Source: Actinomadura madurae
Lineage (GTDB): Bacteria > Actinomycetota > Actinomycetes > Streptosporangiales > Streptosporangiaceae
DNA length: 64,000 nt
Direction: 5' to 3'
Assembly: GCF_900115095.1 (NCBI RefSeq)
Contig: NZ_FOVH01000006.1
Coordinates: forward strand, 62,001-126,000
In this document: positions 7,801 to 16,475 of the stretch, piece after piece
How the letters are laid out: every line of letters begins with the position of its first letter
Numbering within the stretch: position 1 is the first letter of the stretch
Made by a program: the position numbers and the translations under genes
The notes under the pieces: model-generated
The model's database searches: none
Told to the model about the DNA's origin: nothing
The model's input: the letters and a program-made list of their open reading frames with translations, nothing else

Positions 7801-8975
7801 TGTCCGGTGGTGCTTCGATCCTGCATGCCGACCTGGACGCGTTCTACGCGTCGGTCGAGCAGCGGGACGACCCCGGGCTGCGGGGGCGGCCGGTGATCGT
7901 GGGGGCCGGGGTCGTGCTCGCGGCCAGCTACGAGGCCAAGGCCTTCGGGGTGCGGACGGCGATGAGCGGCGGGCAGGCGCGGCGGCTGTGCCCGCGGGCG
8001 GTGGTCGTCCCGCCGCGGATGAGCGCCTACAGCGAGGCGAGCAAGGCGGTGTTCGCCGTGTTCCGGGCCACGACGCCGCTGGTGGAGGGGCTGTCCATCG
8101 ACGAGGCGTTCCTCGACGTGGACGGGCTGCGCCGGCCGCCCGCCGACATCGCGGGGCGGCTGCGGCGGGAGATCGCCGAGGAGGTCGGGCTGCCGATCAC
8201 GGTGGGGGTCGCCCGCACCAAGTTCCTCGCCAAGGTCGCCAGCGGCGTCGCCAAGCCCGACGGGCTGCTGGTGGTGCCGCCGGACGGCGAGCTGGAGTTC
8301 CTGCACCCGCTCCCGGTGCGGCGCCTCTGGGGCGTCGGGCCGGCCACCGCCCGCAAGCTCGCCCGGTTCGGCGTCACCACGGTCGGGGACGTGGCCGCCA
8401 TGCCGGAGGCCGCGCTCGTGTCGCTGCTCGGCCCCGGACCGGGACGCCACCTGCGCGCCCTGGCGCTCAACCGCGACCCGCGCCCGGTGCGCACCGGGAC
8501 GCGGAGGCGGTCGATGGGCTCGCAGCGGGCGCTCGGCCGCCGCCGGCGATCACCGGAGGAGCTGGACGCGATGCTGGTCGGCATCGTCGACCGGCTGGGC
8601 GGGCGGCTGCGCAAGGCCCGGCGCGTGTGCCGGACGGTGACGCTCCGCCTGCGGTTCGGCGACTACGGGCGGGCGACGCGCGCGCACACTCTCGCCCAGG
8701 CGACCGCGGAGACCCCGATGATCCTGCGCACGGCGCGGAGCCTGCTCGCCGCCGCCGCGCCGCTGATCGAGGAGCGGGGCCTGACGCTCATCGGCGTGTC
8801 GCTCGGCAACCTGCACGACGATCGCGCCGTCCAGCTCTCGCTCCCGTTCGACCAGGCCATGGCCGTGGACGGCGCGGTGGACGGCGTCCGGGGGCGGTTC
8901 GGCTCGTCTGCCATCACCCGCGCCGTGCTAATCGGGCGCGATCCCGGACTGTCCGTTCCGATGCTGCCCGACTGA
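7794..8975 (+). CDS. dinB: Y-family DNA polymerase IV
   Basis: Error-prone translesion polymerase of 393 residues. The first catalytic motif is ILHADLDAFYASVEQ (metal-binding Asp near residues 13-15), the nucleotide-binding YEAKAFGVRTAM follows, and the second acidic motif is LSIDEAFLDV (DE near residues 103-104). A helix-hairpin-helix region (LWGVGPATARKLARFGVTTV, about 178-197) and a little-finger domain complete it. The C-terminal LSLPFD resembles the beta-clamp-binding motif QLxLPF. ATG 7794 is inside the LexA box with no ribosome-binding site ahead, so a leaderless transcript is likely; GTG 7800 is an alternative. SOS induction is strongly suggested by the operator. Confidence 0.93.
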   Translation: MFVSGGASILHADLDAFYASVEQRDDPGLRGRPVIVGAGVVLAASYEAKAFGVRTAMSGGQARRLCPRAVVVPPRMSAYSEASKAVFAVFRATTPLVEGLSIDEAFLDVDGLRRPPADIAGRLRREIAEEVGLPITVGVARTKFLAKVASGVAKPDGLLVVPPDGELEFLHPLPVRRLWGVGPATARKLARFGVTTVGDVAAMPEAALVSLLGPGPGRHLRALALNRDPRPVRTGTRRRSMGSQRALGRRRRSPEELDAMLVGIVDRLGGRLRKARRVCRTVTLRLRFGDYGRATRAHTLAQATAETPMILRTARSLLAAAAPLIEERGLTLIGVSLGNLHDDRAVQLSLPFDQAMAVDGAVDGVRGRFGSSAITRAVLIGRDPGLSVPMLPD

Positions 8976-9079
8976 CCGCCCGCGTCAAGACGGCCGCGGA
9001 GGGCTCACCGAGGGTCTCCGTGGGAGCACCGGGCGTTCCATGAGACGATCGTTTTCCCGGGGATTCGAGTGGAGTTGCG

Positions 9080-9886
9080 ATGGCTGACGAGAGGTGGTCG
9101 CCCGCCGCCGTCGATCTGGAAACGCCGAACACGGCCCGGATCTACGACTACCTGCTCGGAGGCAAGGACAACTACGCCGCCGACCGCGAGGTGGCCGAGC
9201 AGCTGCTCGCGGTCATCCCCGAGGCGCGGACGGCGGCGCGGGAGAACCAGGCCTTCATCGGGCGCGCCGTGCGCTACCTCGCCGGCCAGGGCGTCCGGCA
9301 GTTCATCGACATGGGCTCCAAGCTCCCCGCGAAGGGCAACGTCCACGAGGTCGTCGCCGAAGTCGCGCCCGACGCCACGGTCCTGTTCGCGGACGGCGAC
9401 CCCGTCGTCCTGGCGCACGCGCGGGCGCTGCTGGCCGGCACGGAGCGGGCCGCCGTCGTCCAGTGCGACCCGAAGCACCCCGACGCGATCACGAGCGACC
9501 CGCACGTGCGGGCGCTCATCGACTTCGGGCGGCCGGTCGGGCTCGTGCTCGACCGGGTCCTGCACTTCGTCGACGACACCGCCGAGGCCGCCAAGGCCGT
9601 GGCCCGCCTGCACGACGCGCTGTCGCCGGGGAGCCACGTCGTGTTCACGCACATCACCCGGGACCCCCAGCCCGAGTCCAGCGGCGAGGTCGGCAGGCTG
9701 TTCAAGCCGACCAGAGGCCACTTCTGGGGCCGCCGCCGCGCCGAGATCCAGGAGATCGTCTCCAGCTTCGACCTCGTCGAGCCGGGCCTGACCTTCACCT
9801 CCCTGTGGCGGCCGGACCGGCCCGGCGGGGGCGCCGCGCACCCCGAGCGCACCTTCACCCTGGCCGGTGTCGGCCGCCGCGGCTGA
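9080..9886 (+). CDS. DUF574-type SAM-dependent methyltransferase
   Basis: 268 residues. It matches the actinobacterial DUF574 / Methyltransf_19 group by NTARIYDYLLGGKDNYAADR (about 15-34), ENQAFIGRAVRYLA, FIDMGSKLPAKGNVHEV (SAM motif I region, normally DIGTGLPT) and VLFADGDPVVLAHARALL (motif II). Start ATG 9080 has GGAG 6 bases upstream. The substrate of this large family is unknown. The gene stands alone between dinB and a convergent gene. The Gly-poor motif I (MGSKLP) may weaken SAM binding; this is inference. Confidence 0.85.
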   Translation: MADERWSPAAVDLETPNTARIYDYLLGGKDNYAADREVAEQLLAVIPEARTAARENQAFIGRAVRYLAGQGVRQFIDMGSKLPAKGNVHEVVAEVAPDATVLFADGDPVVLAHARALLAGTERAAVVQCDPKHPDAITSDPHVRALIDFGRPVGLVLDRVLHFVDDTAEAAKAVARLHDALSPGSHVVFTHITRDPQPESSGEVGRLFKPTRGHFWGRRRAEIQEIVSSFDLVEPGLTFTSLWRPDRPGGGAAHPERTFTLAGVGRRG

Positions 9887-9892
9887 CCGCGG

Positions 9893-10747
9893 TCAGGACG
9901 GCAGGAGCCGCCGGGCGCGCCCGCGCGCGCCGTACCTGCCGCGCACCCCGAGCCGCACCCGTGCCGGGCGCCGCGCGGCGGGCGCCACCGCTCCGGTGGC
10001 GTCGTGCACCCAGCCCTGGTGGCTGCGGCCGGTGACCTCCAGCCGGACGAGCGGGACGTAGGCGTCGGCCCGGATCCCCGCGTAGCCGTGCCGGACGATG
10101 GAGTGGTAGATGTCCTCGGACACGACGAGGACCAGTGGCGTCCCCGCCCTCCGCAGCGCGCTCTTCGCCTCGGGCGAGTCCAGCAGCCGGAAGGCGACGT
10201 CGAGCGCCTCGCCGAAATTGCCGCGGCCGTCGTTGTGCACCTCTCCGGCGTGCACGACGACGCGCACGCGAATTCGCCGGTCGCGGTCCTCCTCCGCCGC
10301 CATCCTGGAATTGTATTCGGCCAGCAGAGCGGACAGGATCGGCACGACCGGGTGCAGCAGCAGCGTTTTCGGGACCTCGTCGAAAGGGTGCACGAGAACG
10401 AGCGCCCCGTCGCCCCGGTCGACATACTCCTCCCGGTAGCGCGCCTCGATTCCGGCGCGCAGGAAGGCCTCTTCCAGCAGCCGGTACAGCGTGCGGCGCA
10501 GCTCGGCCTTCACCGGGTCGGTGCGGGTGGTCGAGCCCTCGATGTCCACGGCCAGGATCGCGCGGTAGCGCGGGCGGACCCGGGCCCGGTCCACGACCGG
10601 GAGCGCCGGGGCGGACGCGTCGACGAGCACCGGACGCAGGGCCCCCGCCCGCGTCCCGCCCGCCGTGTCGGCCACCGCGTCGCCCGCCGCGGTGTCCGGT
10701 CCGCCGCGGGCCGGCCTCCCGGCCCGCAGCGCCGTCTCGTTGCTCAT
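9893..10747 (-). CDS. Nucleotide-cyclase-like domain protein
   Basis: 284 residues. The region RYRAILAVDIEGSTTR (about 60-75), the regularly spaced YVDRGDGALVLVHP (about 115), and NFGEALDVAFRLLDSPEA are features of the class III adenylate/guanylate cyclase fold, with Asp residues at the expected metal positions (AVDIEGS). The C-terminal Arg-rich tail is low in complexity. ATG 10747 was chosen after a G-rich stretch; the frame stays open further upstream without domain similarity. Such proteins are common in actinobacteria without known activity. It converges on the methyltransferase, 6 bases apart. Confidence 0.6.
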   Translation of the reverse strand: MSNETALRAGRPARGGPDTAAGDAVADTAGGTRAGALRPVLVDASAPALPVVDRARVRPRYRAILAVDIEGSTTRTDPVKAELRRTLYRLLEEAFLRAGIEARYREEYVDRGDGALVLVHPFDEVPKTLLLHPVVPILSALLAEYNSRMAAEEDRDRRIRVRVVVHAGEVHNDGRGNFGEALDVAFRLLDSPEAKSALRRAGTPLVLVVSEDIYHSIVRHGYAGIRADAYVPLVRLEVTGRSHQGWVHDATGAVAPAARRPARVRLGVRGRYGARGRARRLLPS

Positions 10748-11018
10748 TTCCCCCGTGCCCCTTTCTTCCGATCCCCCATGGCGCCGGCGGAAAACGATCC
10801 TGGCATTGAGCGGCCGGACCGGCAACCCAGGCTCTCCCGGGCGGCCTGCCGGGTTTTCCCGGTGAATGTCCTTTCCTTTCAACAGATGATGAAAGGCCCG
10901 CCGGGAGGCGCGGCGGCCGGGCGCCGGCGCCGCGTCAAGGGGGACGCGTCCCGAATGGTCCTGATCATGCGGGGCCGGAGTCCCGCATGATCGGGACGGA
11001 ATGGCCGGGAACGGCCTC

Positions 11019-11037
11019 GCATCGATCGGGTAACGGC
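11019..11037 (+). promoter_or_regulatory. Shared kinase-leader element 1, copy a
   Basis: GCATCGATCGGGTAACGGC. It differs at one position from the copy at 13718-13736 ahead of histidine kinase 2. It could be a promoter or an operator. Confidence 0.5.
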
Positions 11038-11106
11038 GCCGCCGGCGGCCGCGGGACCGGGAAGACTTCCGGTGCGCCCGCGGACCGGGAAGCGGCGGGG
11101 CGGCCC

Positions 11107-11123
11107 CGCATCCGGGAAAGCAC
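11107..11123 (+). promoter_or_regulatory. Shared kinase-leader element 2, copy a
   Basis: CGCATCCGGGAAAGCAC, one mismatch from the copy at 13909-13925. It is 84 bases ahead of the kinase 1 start. Confidence 0.45.
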
Positions 11124-11190
11124 GGACCGCCGTCCCGGGGGTTTCCGGTGGCAGGACGCGGCCCGAGGTCCCAGCATGGAGAGGATGGTC

Positions 11191-13002
11191 GTGGTGATTT
11201 CCGCACCGCGGAGGCGCAGGTCGCCGCCGTGGTTCGGGGCGGAGACGAGGCGCGCCCTCGGCTCCGGGCTCGCGGTGGCGGGGCTGGCGCTCGGCGCGGG
11301 CTGGCCGTACTGGCGGGACCATCCGGCCGCCGCCGCGATCACGCTGGTGAGCTGTGCCGCGATCGCCGTGGTGGGGGTGCTGCTCGCGACCGGGGGGCGC
11401 ACCCGCCGCACCGGCCTGCTGTTCACGGCCGCGTCCGTCTGCTGGGCGGCCAACTGGGCGGCGAGCTGGGACGCGACCGTCGGGCCGATCATGTCCCCGT
11501 ACGCCCAGGCGAACTTCTACCTCGCGCTCATGATCGGCGTTCTGCTGTATCCGAGCGGGCGGCTGGAGTACCTGGTCGACCGGATCTGGGCGGTCCTGGC
11601 GTGCGCGATCCTCTGGCTCTGCCCGACCGCGCTGTGGACGACGTCGAAGCCCGAATGGGCCGCGTTCCGGGGCGAGTCGGTGTGGTGGCCCGCGCCCTTC
11701 CCCGATTTCGAGGTGTTCCAGGCCGTCCTCCAGGTCTCCGCCGCCCTCTACGTCTTTCTCGCCTTCTCGTTCGCCATCGTGCTGCTGCTGCGGCTGCCCC
11801 GGATGAGCAGGATGCGGCGCCTGCTCGCCCTCCCGGTGACCGTCGCCATCGCGTCCGTCGGCATCTCGGCCGCGCTCACCCAGAAGCCGATCATGGAGGC
11901 GTCCATTCCGCTGGACGACCTGCTGCACGTCTACGTGGTGCAGGGCGCGGTCGTCGTCCTGGTCCCGCTGACCCTGCTGGCGTCCGGGCTGCGCATCCGC
12001 CTCGCCGAGCTGACCGTCGCCGGGCGGATGCTCCGGCTGACCGCGCCCGTGTCGGTCGAGCGGGTCCGCGACGCGCTGCGGGACGTGCTGCACGACCCGA
12101 CGCTGGAGCTGTGGTTCTGGGCGCCGATGGAGGGGACCTACGTCGACACCGCCGGGCGTCCGGTGGACGTCGACCCCGAGGACGAGGACCCGCCGGGACC
12201 GGACGGGGACCGCGCCGGCCGTGACGGGGGCCGCTGGCGGCGCCGGGTGCGCAGCGCCGCCGGGGACCCGCTCGCCGTCGTGGAGCTCGGCGGCGCGCTG
12301 CGCGACCACGGCTCGCTCGTGCAGGCCGCGCTCGTCGCCGGCGGCCGGGCGCTGGAGACGGCCCGGCTGCAGGCCAGCGTCCACGCGGGGCTCGAACAGG
12401 TCCGGTCCGCCTACCGGCGCCTCGTCCGCGCCGAGACCGTCGAGCGCGAACGCCTCGCCCGCGACCTGCACGACGGCGCCCAGCAGCGGCTGCTGGCGCT
12501 CGGCGCGATGCTCGGGGCCCTGGAGGCCGTCGCCGACGACCCCGCGGTCAAGGAGCACGCCCGGACCTGCCGCGCGGAGCTGATGGAGGCCCTCGCCGAG
12601 CTGCGGACGCTCGCCCGCGAGGTGCAGCCGGCGCTTCTCGTCCAGGACGGCCTCGGGCCCGCGCTGGAGGTGGTCGCCGAGCGTCTCGGCACGCGTGTCA
12701 AGCTCGACGTCACCTCCCGCCGCTTCTCCAGGGAGATCGAGTCCACGCTTTACTCGGCGCTTTGCGAGGCGTTGTCGTACGCTGTCGACCGCACGCGTGC
12801 GACCCAGGTGTTCGTGCGGGTCGGCGAGGAGGACGGCCGGCTGGTCGCCGAGGTGGGACTCGACGGCTCCGGCGCGTCCGCCGATCCCGGCGCGGAGCTG
12901 GCCGGGCTGTCCGGCCGCCTCCGGGCGCTGCGCGGCACTGTGGAGGTCGGGGGCGGTCCCGGCGAGGGCATGACGGTAAGGATGGACCTTCCATGCGAGT
13001 AG
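11191..13002 (+). CDS. Histidine kinase 1: intact H-box, degraded ATP site
   Basis: 603 residues with about eight membrane segments in the first 270 residues, then a dimerisation helix and a HisKA_3-type H-box (ERERLARDLHDGAQQRLLAL, phospho-acceptor His427). The C-terminal HATPase domain is recognisable but eroded. The N-box reads EALSYAVDRTRA, with Tyr530 where the metal-binding Asn belongs. The G1 box reads LDGSGAS instead of DDGxGG. It should accept a phosphate but may not use ATP itself. GTG 11191 follows GGAGAGG by 6 bases; ATG 11176 or 11185 are alternatives. The response regulator gene overlaps its 3' end, so they are one operon. Confidence 0.85.
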   Translation: MVISAPRRRRSPPWFGAETRRALGSGLAVAGLALGAGWPYWRDHPAAAAITLVSCAAIAVVGVLLATGGRTRRTGLLFTAASVCWAANWAASWDATVGPIMSPYAQANFYLALMIGVLLYPSGRLEYLVDRIWAVLACAILWLCPTALWTTSKPEWAAFRGESVWWPAPFPDFEVFQAVLQVSAALYVFLAFSFAIVLLLRLPRMSRMRRLLALPVTVAIASVGISAALTQKPIMEASIPLDDLLHVYVVQGAVVVLVPLTLLASGLRIRLAELTVAGRMLRLTAPVSVERVRDALRDVLHDPTLELWFWAPMEGTYVDTAGRPVDVDPEDEDPPGPDGDRAGRDGGRWRRRVRSAAGDPLAVVELGGALRDHGSLVQAALVAGGRALETARLQASVHAGLEQVRSAYRRLVRAETVERERLARDLHDGAQQRLLALGAMLGALEAVADDPAVKEHARTCRAELMEALAELRTLAREVQPALLVQDGLGPALEVVAERLGTRVKLDVTSRRFSREIESTLYSALCEALSYAVDRTRATQVFVRVGEEDGRLVAEVGLDGSGASADPGAELAGLSGRLRALRGTVEVGGGPGEGMTVRMDLPCE

Positions 13003-13667
13003 CCGTGGCGGAGGACAGCGGGATCTTCCGGCAGGCGCTGGTCACCCTGCTCACCACGGTAGGCATCGAGGTCGTGGTGTCGGCCGGCTCCGGCGAGGAG
13101 CTGCTGGCCCGCGTCGCCGGCGACCCGCCCGACGTGGCGATCGTCGACCTGCACATGCCGCCGACGTTCACCAACGAGGGCGTCGTCGCGGCCCGCCGGC
13201 TGCTGGAGCGCCATCCCGGCCTCGGGGTCCTCGTCCTGTCCGCCTACAACGAGACGCCGCCGGCGTTGGAGCTGTTCCGCGACGAGCCGCGCGGCGTCGG
13301 CTACCTGCTGAAGGACCACGTCACCGACGTGGAGAACCTGCGTTCGGCGCTGGAGCGGGTCATCCGGGGCGAGGTCGTCATCGACCCCGACGTGGTGGCC
13401 AGGCTCGTCGAGGCGCGGCACCGCGAGCACGAGCTGTCCCGGCTGTCGGAGCGCGAGCGGGAGGTGCTGGCGCTGATGGCGGAGGGCCATTCGAACGCCG
13501 GCATCGGCAAGCGGCTGCACCTGTCGGCCCGCACGGTCGAGGACCACGTGCGGGCCATCTTCACCAAGCTCAAGATCGCCTCGTCCGGCGGGCCGCCGGG
13601 GCCGCAGGACCACAACAAGCGGGTGCTCGCGGTCCTGACGTGGCTGCGCGCCGCCGAGTCCCGCTGA
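12993..13667 (+). CDS. NarL/LuxR-type response regulator
   Basis: 224 residues. The receiver domain has an acidic pair near residues 7-8 (AED), phospho-acceptor Asp52 (VAIVDLHMPP), a Ser in VLVLSAYNE and the conserved Lys in YLLKDHV. The DNA-binding domain carries the LuxR helix-turn-helix (LSEREREVLALMAEGHSNAG, LSARTVEDHVRAIFTKL). It overlaps the kinase 1 stop by 10 bases, and AAGGA lies upstream. It is the only response regulator beside the two kinases, so it is the expected output for both. Confidence 0.92.
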   Translation: MRVAVAEDSGIFRQALVTLLTTVGIEVVVSAGSGEELLARVAGDPPDVAIVDLHMPPTFTNEGVVAARRLLERHPGLGVLVLSAYNETPPALELFRDEPRGVGYLLKDHVTDVENLRSALERVIRGEVVIDPDVVARLVEARHREHELSRLSEREREVLALMAEGHSNAGIGKRLHLSARTVEDHVRAIFTKLKIASSGGPPGPQDHNKRVLAVLTWLRAAESR

Positions 13668-13717
13668 CCGGATCCGGACGGCCGCGCGCCGTCCCGCGGC
13701 CGGCCGCGCCCGGCCGC

Positions 13718-13736
13718 GCATCAATCGGGTAACGGC
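13718..13736 (+). promoter_or_regulatory. Shared kinase-leader element 1, copy b
   Basis: GCATCAATCGGGTAACGGC, one mismatch from the copy at 11019-11037. Confidence 0.5.
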
Positions 13737-13908
13737 CCCTCGCGCTCCGTGCTCGCCGTACGGAAAACTGACCGCGCGAGTCCGGTCGCGTCAGGCGGCC
13801 CGGTGGTGGCCCCCGCACGCCACCGGGACGCGCCACGGGCCCGGCGCCGGGCCCGTTTCGAGGACCGTGTCCGGCACGCTCCCATGTTCCCGGCGCCGTG
13901 CCCCCGCG

Positions 13909-13925
13909 CGCATCCGGGAAAACAC
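13909..13925 (+). promoter_or_regulatory. Shared kinase-leader element 2, copy b
   Basis: CGCATCCGGGAAAACAC, one mismatch from the copy at 11107-11123. It is 64 bases ahead of the kinase 2 start. Confidence 0.45.
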
Positions 13926-13972
13926 CACTCCCGGACGGTGGTTTCCCGGGACGACGACACGGAAGGGACCGC

Positions 13973-15769
13973 GTGAGGCTCGTCTCCCGGTGGCCGCTCT
14001 GGCTCAGCCCAGGGGTCCGGCGCGCCCTGGCCGCCGGCACGGCGGTCGCCGCGGCGGCCCTCGTGTGCGGCTGGCCGCACTGGCGGGTGCAGCCGCCCGC
14101 CGCCGCGGTGACGCTGGTGTGCTGCGGCGGCTTCGCGATCGCGGGCGGATTGCTGGCCGCCGGGCGGCTCGGCCGGCGGACGGGCGCGGTGTTCGTGTTC
14201 GCGGCGGCGGCCTGGGCGGTCACCTGGTCGGCGGCCTGGAACGCCGGCGTGCTGCCGCTGGTGTCGGTGTTCGCCCAGTCGGTGTTCTTCCTCGCGATCG
14301 GCGTCGGCGTGCTGCTGTACCCGGGCGGCCGGCTGGAGGGCGCCGCCGTCCGGCTCTGGACGGCCGCCGCCGTCGTGATCATGGTCGGTGGCCAGGCGCT
14401 GCTGTGCGCGGTCTCCCGGCCGGGCTGGAACGGCTTCGCCGCCTCGGTCGCCTGGCCGGTGGTCCGCCCCGACCAGGCGGTGTTCCACGGCGTCCAGCGG
14501 GCGCTGACGGCCGCGATGGCGGCGCTGGCCGGCGTCCTGGTGGTCATCCTGGTGGCCCGGATGCCGCGCACCGGGCGGCTGGACCGCGCGCTCACCGTTC
14601 CGGTCGCGATCGCCCTCACGCTGGGGGTCACCGGCGCGCTGGCCGTCCAGGGCACGCTCGCCGGCAGCGGCGTGGGCCTGGACGACGTGCTCGACGTCTA
14701 TCTCGTCCAGGGCATCTGCGCGACCGTGATGCCGGTGGCGTTCCTCGGCACCGCGCTGCGCGCCCGGCTCGCCGAGCTGACCGTCGCCGAGCGGATGCAC
14801 CGGCTGCTCGCCGACCCGGTCTCCATGGCGAGGGTCCGCGACGCGCTGCGGGCCGTCCTGCGCGACGACACCCTCGACCTGTGGCTGTGGGCGGACGGCG
14901 GCTACGTCGACGTGGCGGGCCGCCGCATCCGGGGCGCACCGGGCGCCGCCCCGGGGCGCTGGCGGCACGAGGTGCGGACGTCCGGCGGCGAGCCGCTCGC
15001 CACCGTCGACGTCGCCATCGCGCTGCGCGACCACGAGCCGCTCGTCGAGGCCGCGCTGATCGCGGGCGGCCGCGCGCTGGAGACCGTCCGGCTGCAGGCC
15101 GCGGCGCAGGCCAACCTCGAACGGGCCCGCGACGCGCAGGAGCGGCTGGTCCGGGTGCAGGCGGCCGAGCGCGAGCGGCTGGCCGCCGAGCTGCAGCACA
15201 GCGCCCAGCAGCGGCTCCGGGGCCTGGAGGAGCTGCTGGCGCGCCTGGAGGACGCCGCGGCGGACCCGCGGGCCCGGGAGCAGGCCCGCACGTGCCGCCG
15301 CGAGCTGGCCGAGGCGGTCGCCGAGCTGGACGGCCTGGCCCGCGGCGTGCACCCGGCGATCCTGAAGGACCAGGGCCTCGCGCAGGCGATCGAGCTGGTC
15401 GCCGCGCGCGCCGCGGTGCCGGTCCGCCTCGACCTGCCCGCCGGCCGGTTCGCGCCCGAGATCGAGTCGACGCTCTACTTCGCGCTCTGCGAGGCGCTCA
15501 CCAACGCCGTCAAGCACGCGCGGGCGGACTCGATCACGCTCGCGGTCCGGCCCGGTGCGGACGTGATCGTCGCCGAGGTCCGCGACGACGGCGTCGGCGG
15601 CGCCGGTACGTCGCCGCGCGGCGGCCTGGCCGGCCTCACCGACCGCGTCCGCGCGCTCCGCGGCCGCGTCGAGGTGGAGAGCCCGCCCGGCAAGGGCACC
15701 ACGGTCCGCATCACCCTCCCCGCCCACGGCGAGGACGGCCAGGCCCCCCGCCCGGAGGCCCCGCTCTAG
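13973..15769 (+). CDS. Histidine kinase 2: intact ATP site, displaced H-box His
   Basis: 598 residues, a paralogue of kinase 1 with the same layout (about eight membrane segments, LRARLAELTVAERMHRLLAD, then the kinase core). The H-box reads ERERLAAELQHSAQQRL: the usual His position is Gln408, with a His only at 409. The HATPase is well kept, with N-box EALTNAVKHA (Asn511), G1 box DDGVGG and G2 region SPPGKGTTV. It should bind ATP but lacks the canonical phospho-acceptor. GTG 13973 follows GGAAGGGA. No response regulator follows, so it probably works with the kinase 1/regulator pair upstream. Confidence 0.87.
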   Translation: MRLVSRWPLWLSPGVRRALAAGTAVAAAALVCGWPHWRVQPPAAAVTLVCCGGFAIAGGLLAAGRLGRRTGAVFVFAAAAWAVTWSAAWNAGVLPLVSVFAQSVFFLAIGVGVLLYPGGRLEGAAVRLWTAAAVVIMVGGQALLCAVSRPGWNGFAASVAWPVVRPDQAVFHGVQRALTAAMAALAGVLVVILVARMPRTGRLDRALTVPVAIALTLGVTGALAVQGTLAGSGVGLDDVLDVYLVQGICATVMPVAFLGTALRARLAELTVAERMHRLLADPVSMARVRDALRAVLRDDTLDLWLWADGGYVDVAGRRIRGAPGAAPGRWRHEVRTSGGEPLATVDVAIALRDHEPLVEAALIAGGRALETVRLQAAAQANLERARDAQERLVRVQAAERERLAAELQHSAQQRLRGLEELLARLEDAAADPRAREQARTCRRELAEAVAELDGLARGVHPAILKDQGLAQAIELVAARAAVPVRLDLPAGRFAPEIESTLYFALCEALTNAVKHARADSITLAVRPGADVIVAEVRDDGVGGAGTSPRGGLAGLTDRVRALRGRVEVESPPGKGTTVRITLPAHGEDGQAPRPEAPL

Positions 15770-15799
15770 CGGTCGCGACGCGGATGCCGGCCGGCGGCG

Positions 15800-16432
15800 T
15801 CAGGCCGGGGTGTTGCGGACGATCGGGAGCAGGTAGCGGCGGGCGAAGTCGCGGGCACCGTCGTCGTCGAGGGGGATGTGCCCCTCCGGGGTGAGGACGA
15901 GGGAGTGGGTGAGCCGCACGAGGATCTCGGCGACCACCTCCGGGTCGACGTCCGGCGGGGCGGCGCCGCGGCGCTGCGCGGTGCGCAGCCGGCCGGCGAG
16001 GTAGCCGCGGGCGGCGGCCAGCAGCGGCCCGGCCTTGACCGTGGAGTGCGGGAGGATCAGCTCGGGCTCGACGACCATCAGCCGGGTCACCAGCCGCTGC
16101 TCGCGGCTGATCCGCAGCGCGACAGCGAACCCCTCGACCAGGCGCTCCTCCAGGGTCGGCAGCGCCGCGACGGCCTCGTCCAGCTCGGCGAAGAACCGCC
16201 GCGCCTCCCGGAGCAGGACGCCGGTGACGAGGTCGCCCTTGGTGGGGAAGCGCCGGTAGATCGTGGCGCGGCCGAGGCCGGACTCGCGCGCGATGTCGTC
16301 CATGGTGGTGCGGCGCGGCCCGTAGGTCTCGAAGGACCGGAGCGCCGCGTCCAGGATGCGGTCGGTCTGCGGCTCGCTCTCCGGGACGCCGGTGAGGAGG
16401 TTGCGCAGGAGTTCGTCGCCGTCGCTCGTCAT
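15800..16432 (-). CDS. TetR-family regulator
   Basis: 210 residues. N-terminal TetR helix-turn-helix: ILDAALRSFETYGPRRTTMD, DIARESGLGRATIYRRFPTK (about 26-68). The C-terminal ligand domain is not assignable to a known effector. It converges on kinase 2 with a 30-base gap holding a small GC-rich inverted repeat. The downstream neighbour on the same strand begins more than 40 bases away and shows no obvious target link. Confidence 0.88.
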   Translation of the reverse strand: MTSDGDELLRNLLTGVPESEPQTDRILDAALRSFETYGPRRTTMDDIARESGLGRATIYRRFPTKGDLVTGVLLREARRFFAELDEAVAALPTLEERLVEGFAVALRISREQRLVTRLMVVEPELILPHSTVKAGPLLAAARGYLAGRLRTAQRRGAAPPDVDPEVVAEILVRLTHSLVLTPEGHIPLDDDGARDFARRYLLPIVRNTPA

Positions 16433-16475
16433 CTCCCGGCCGACTCTAGCCGCCGGGCGCCGCGCGGGCGCGGAG

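Larger units (their letters stand above)
10748..11190. other. 443-bp gene-free divergent region
   Basis: Holds the promoters of the minus-strand cyclase-like gene and of histidine kinase 1. Two short elements (11019-11037 and 11107-11123) are repeated in the leader of histidine kinase 2. No coding frame with family similarity was seen. Several GC-rich inverted repeats are present but none is distinctive. Confidence 0.6.
13668..13972. other. 305-bp gene-free leader of histidine kinase 2
   Basis: Contains the second copies of the two leader elements also found ahead of kinase 1, plus GC-rich inverted repeats (for example around 13845). No coding frame with similarity was seen. Confidence 0.6.

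Noticed and set aside
15777..15800. GC-rich inverted repeat between kinase 2 and the TetR gene
   Set aside because: Imperfect and typical of background in this GC-rich DNA; possible terminator but weak.
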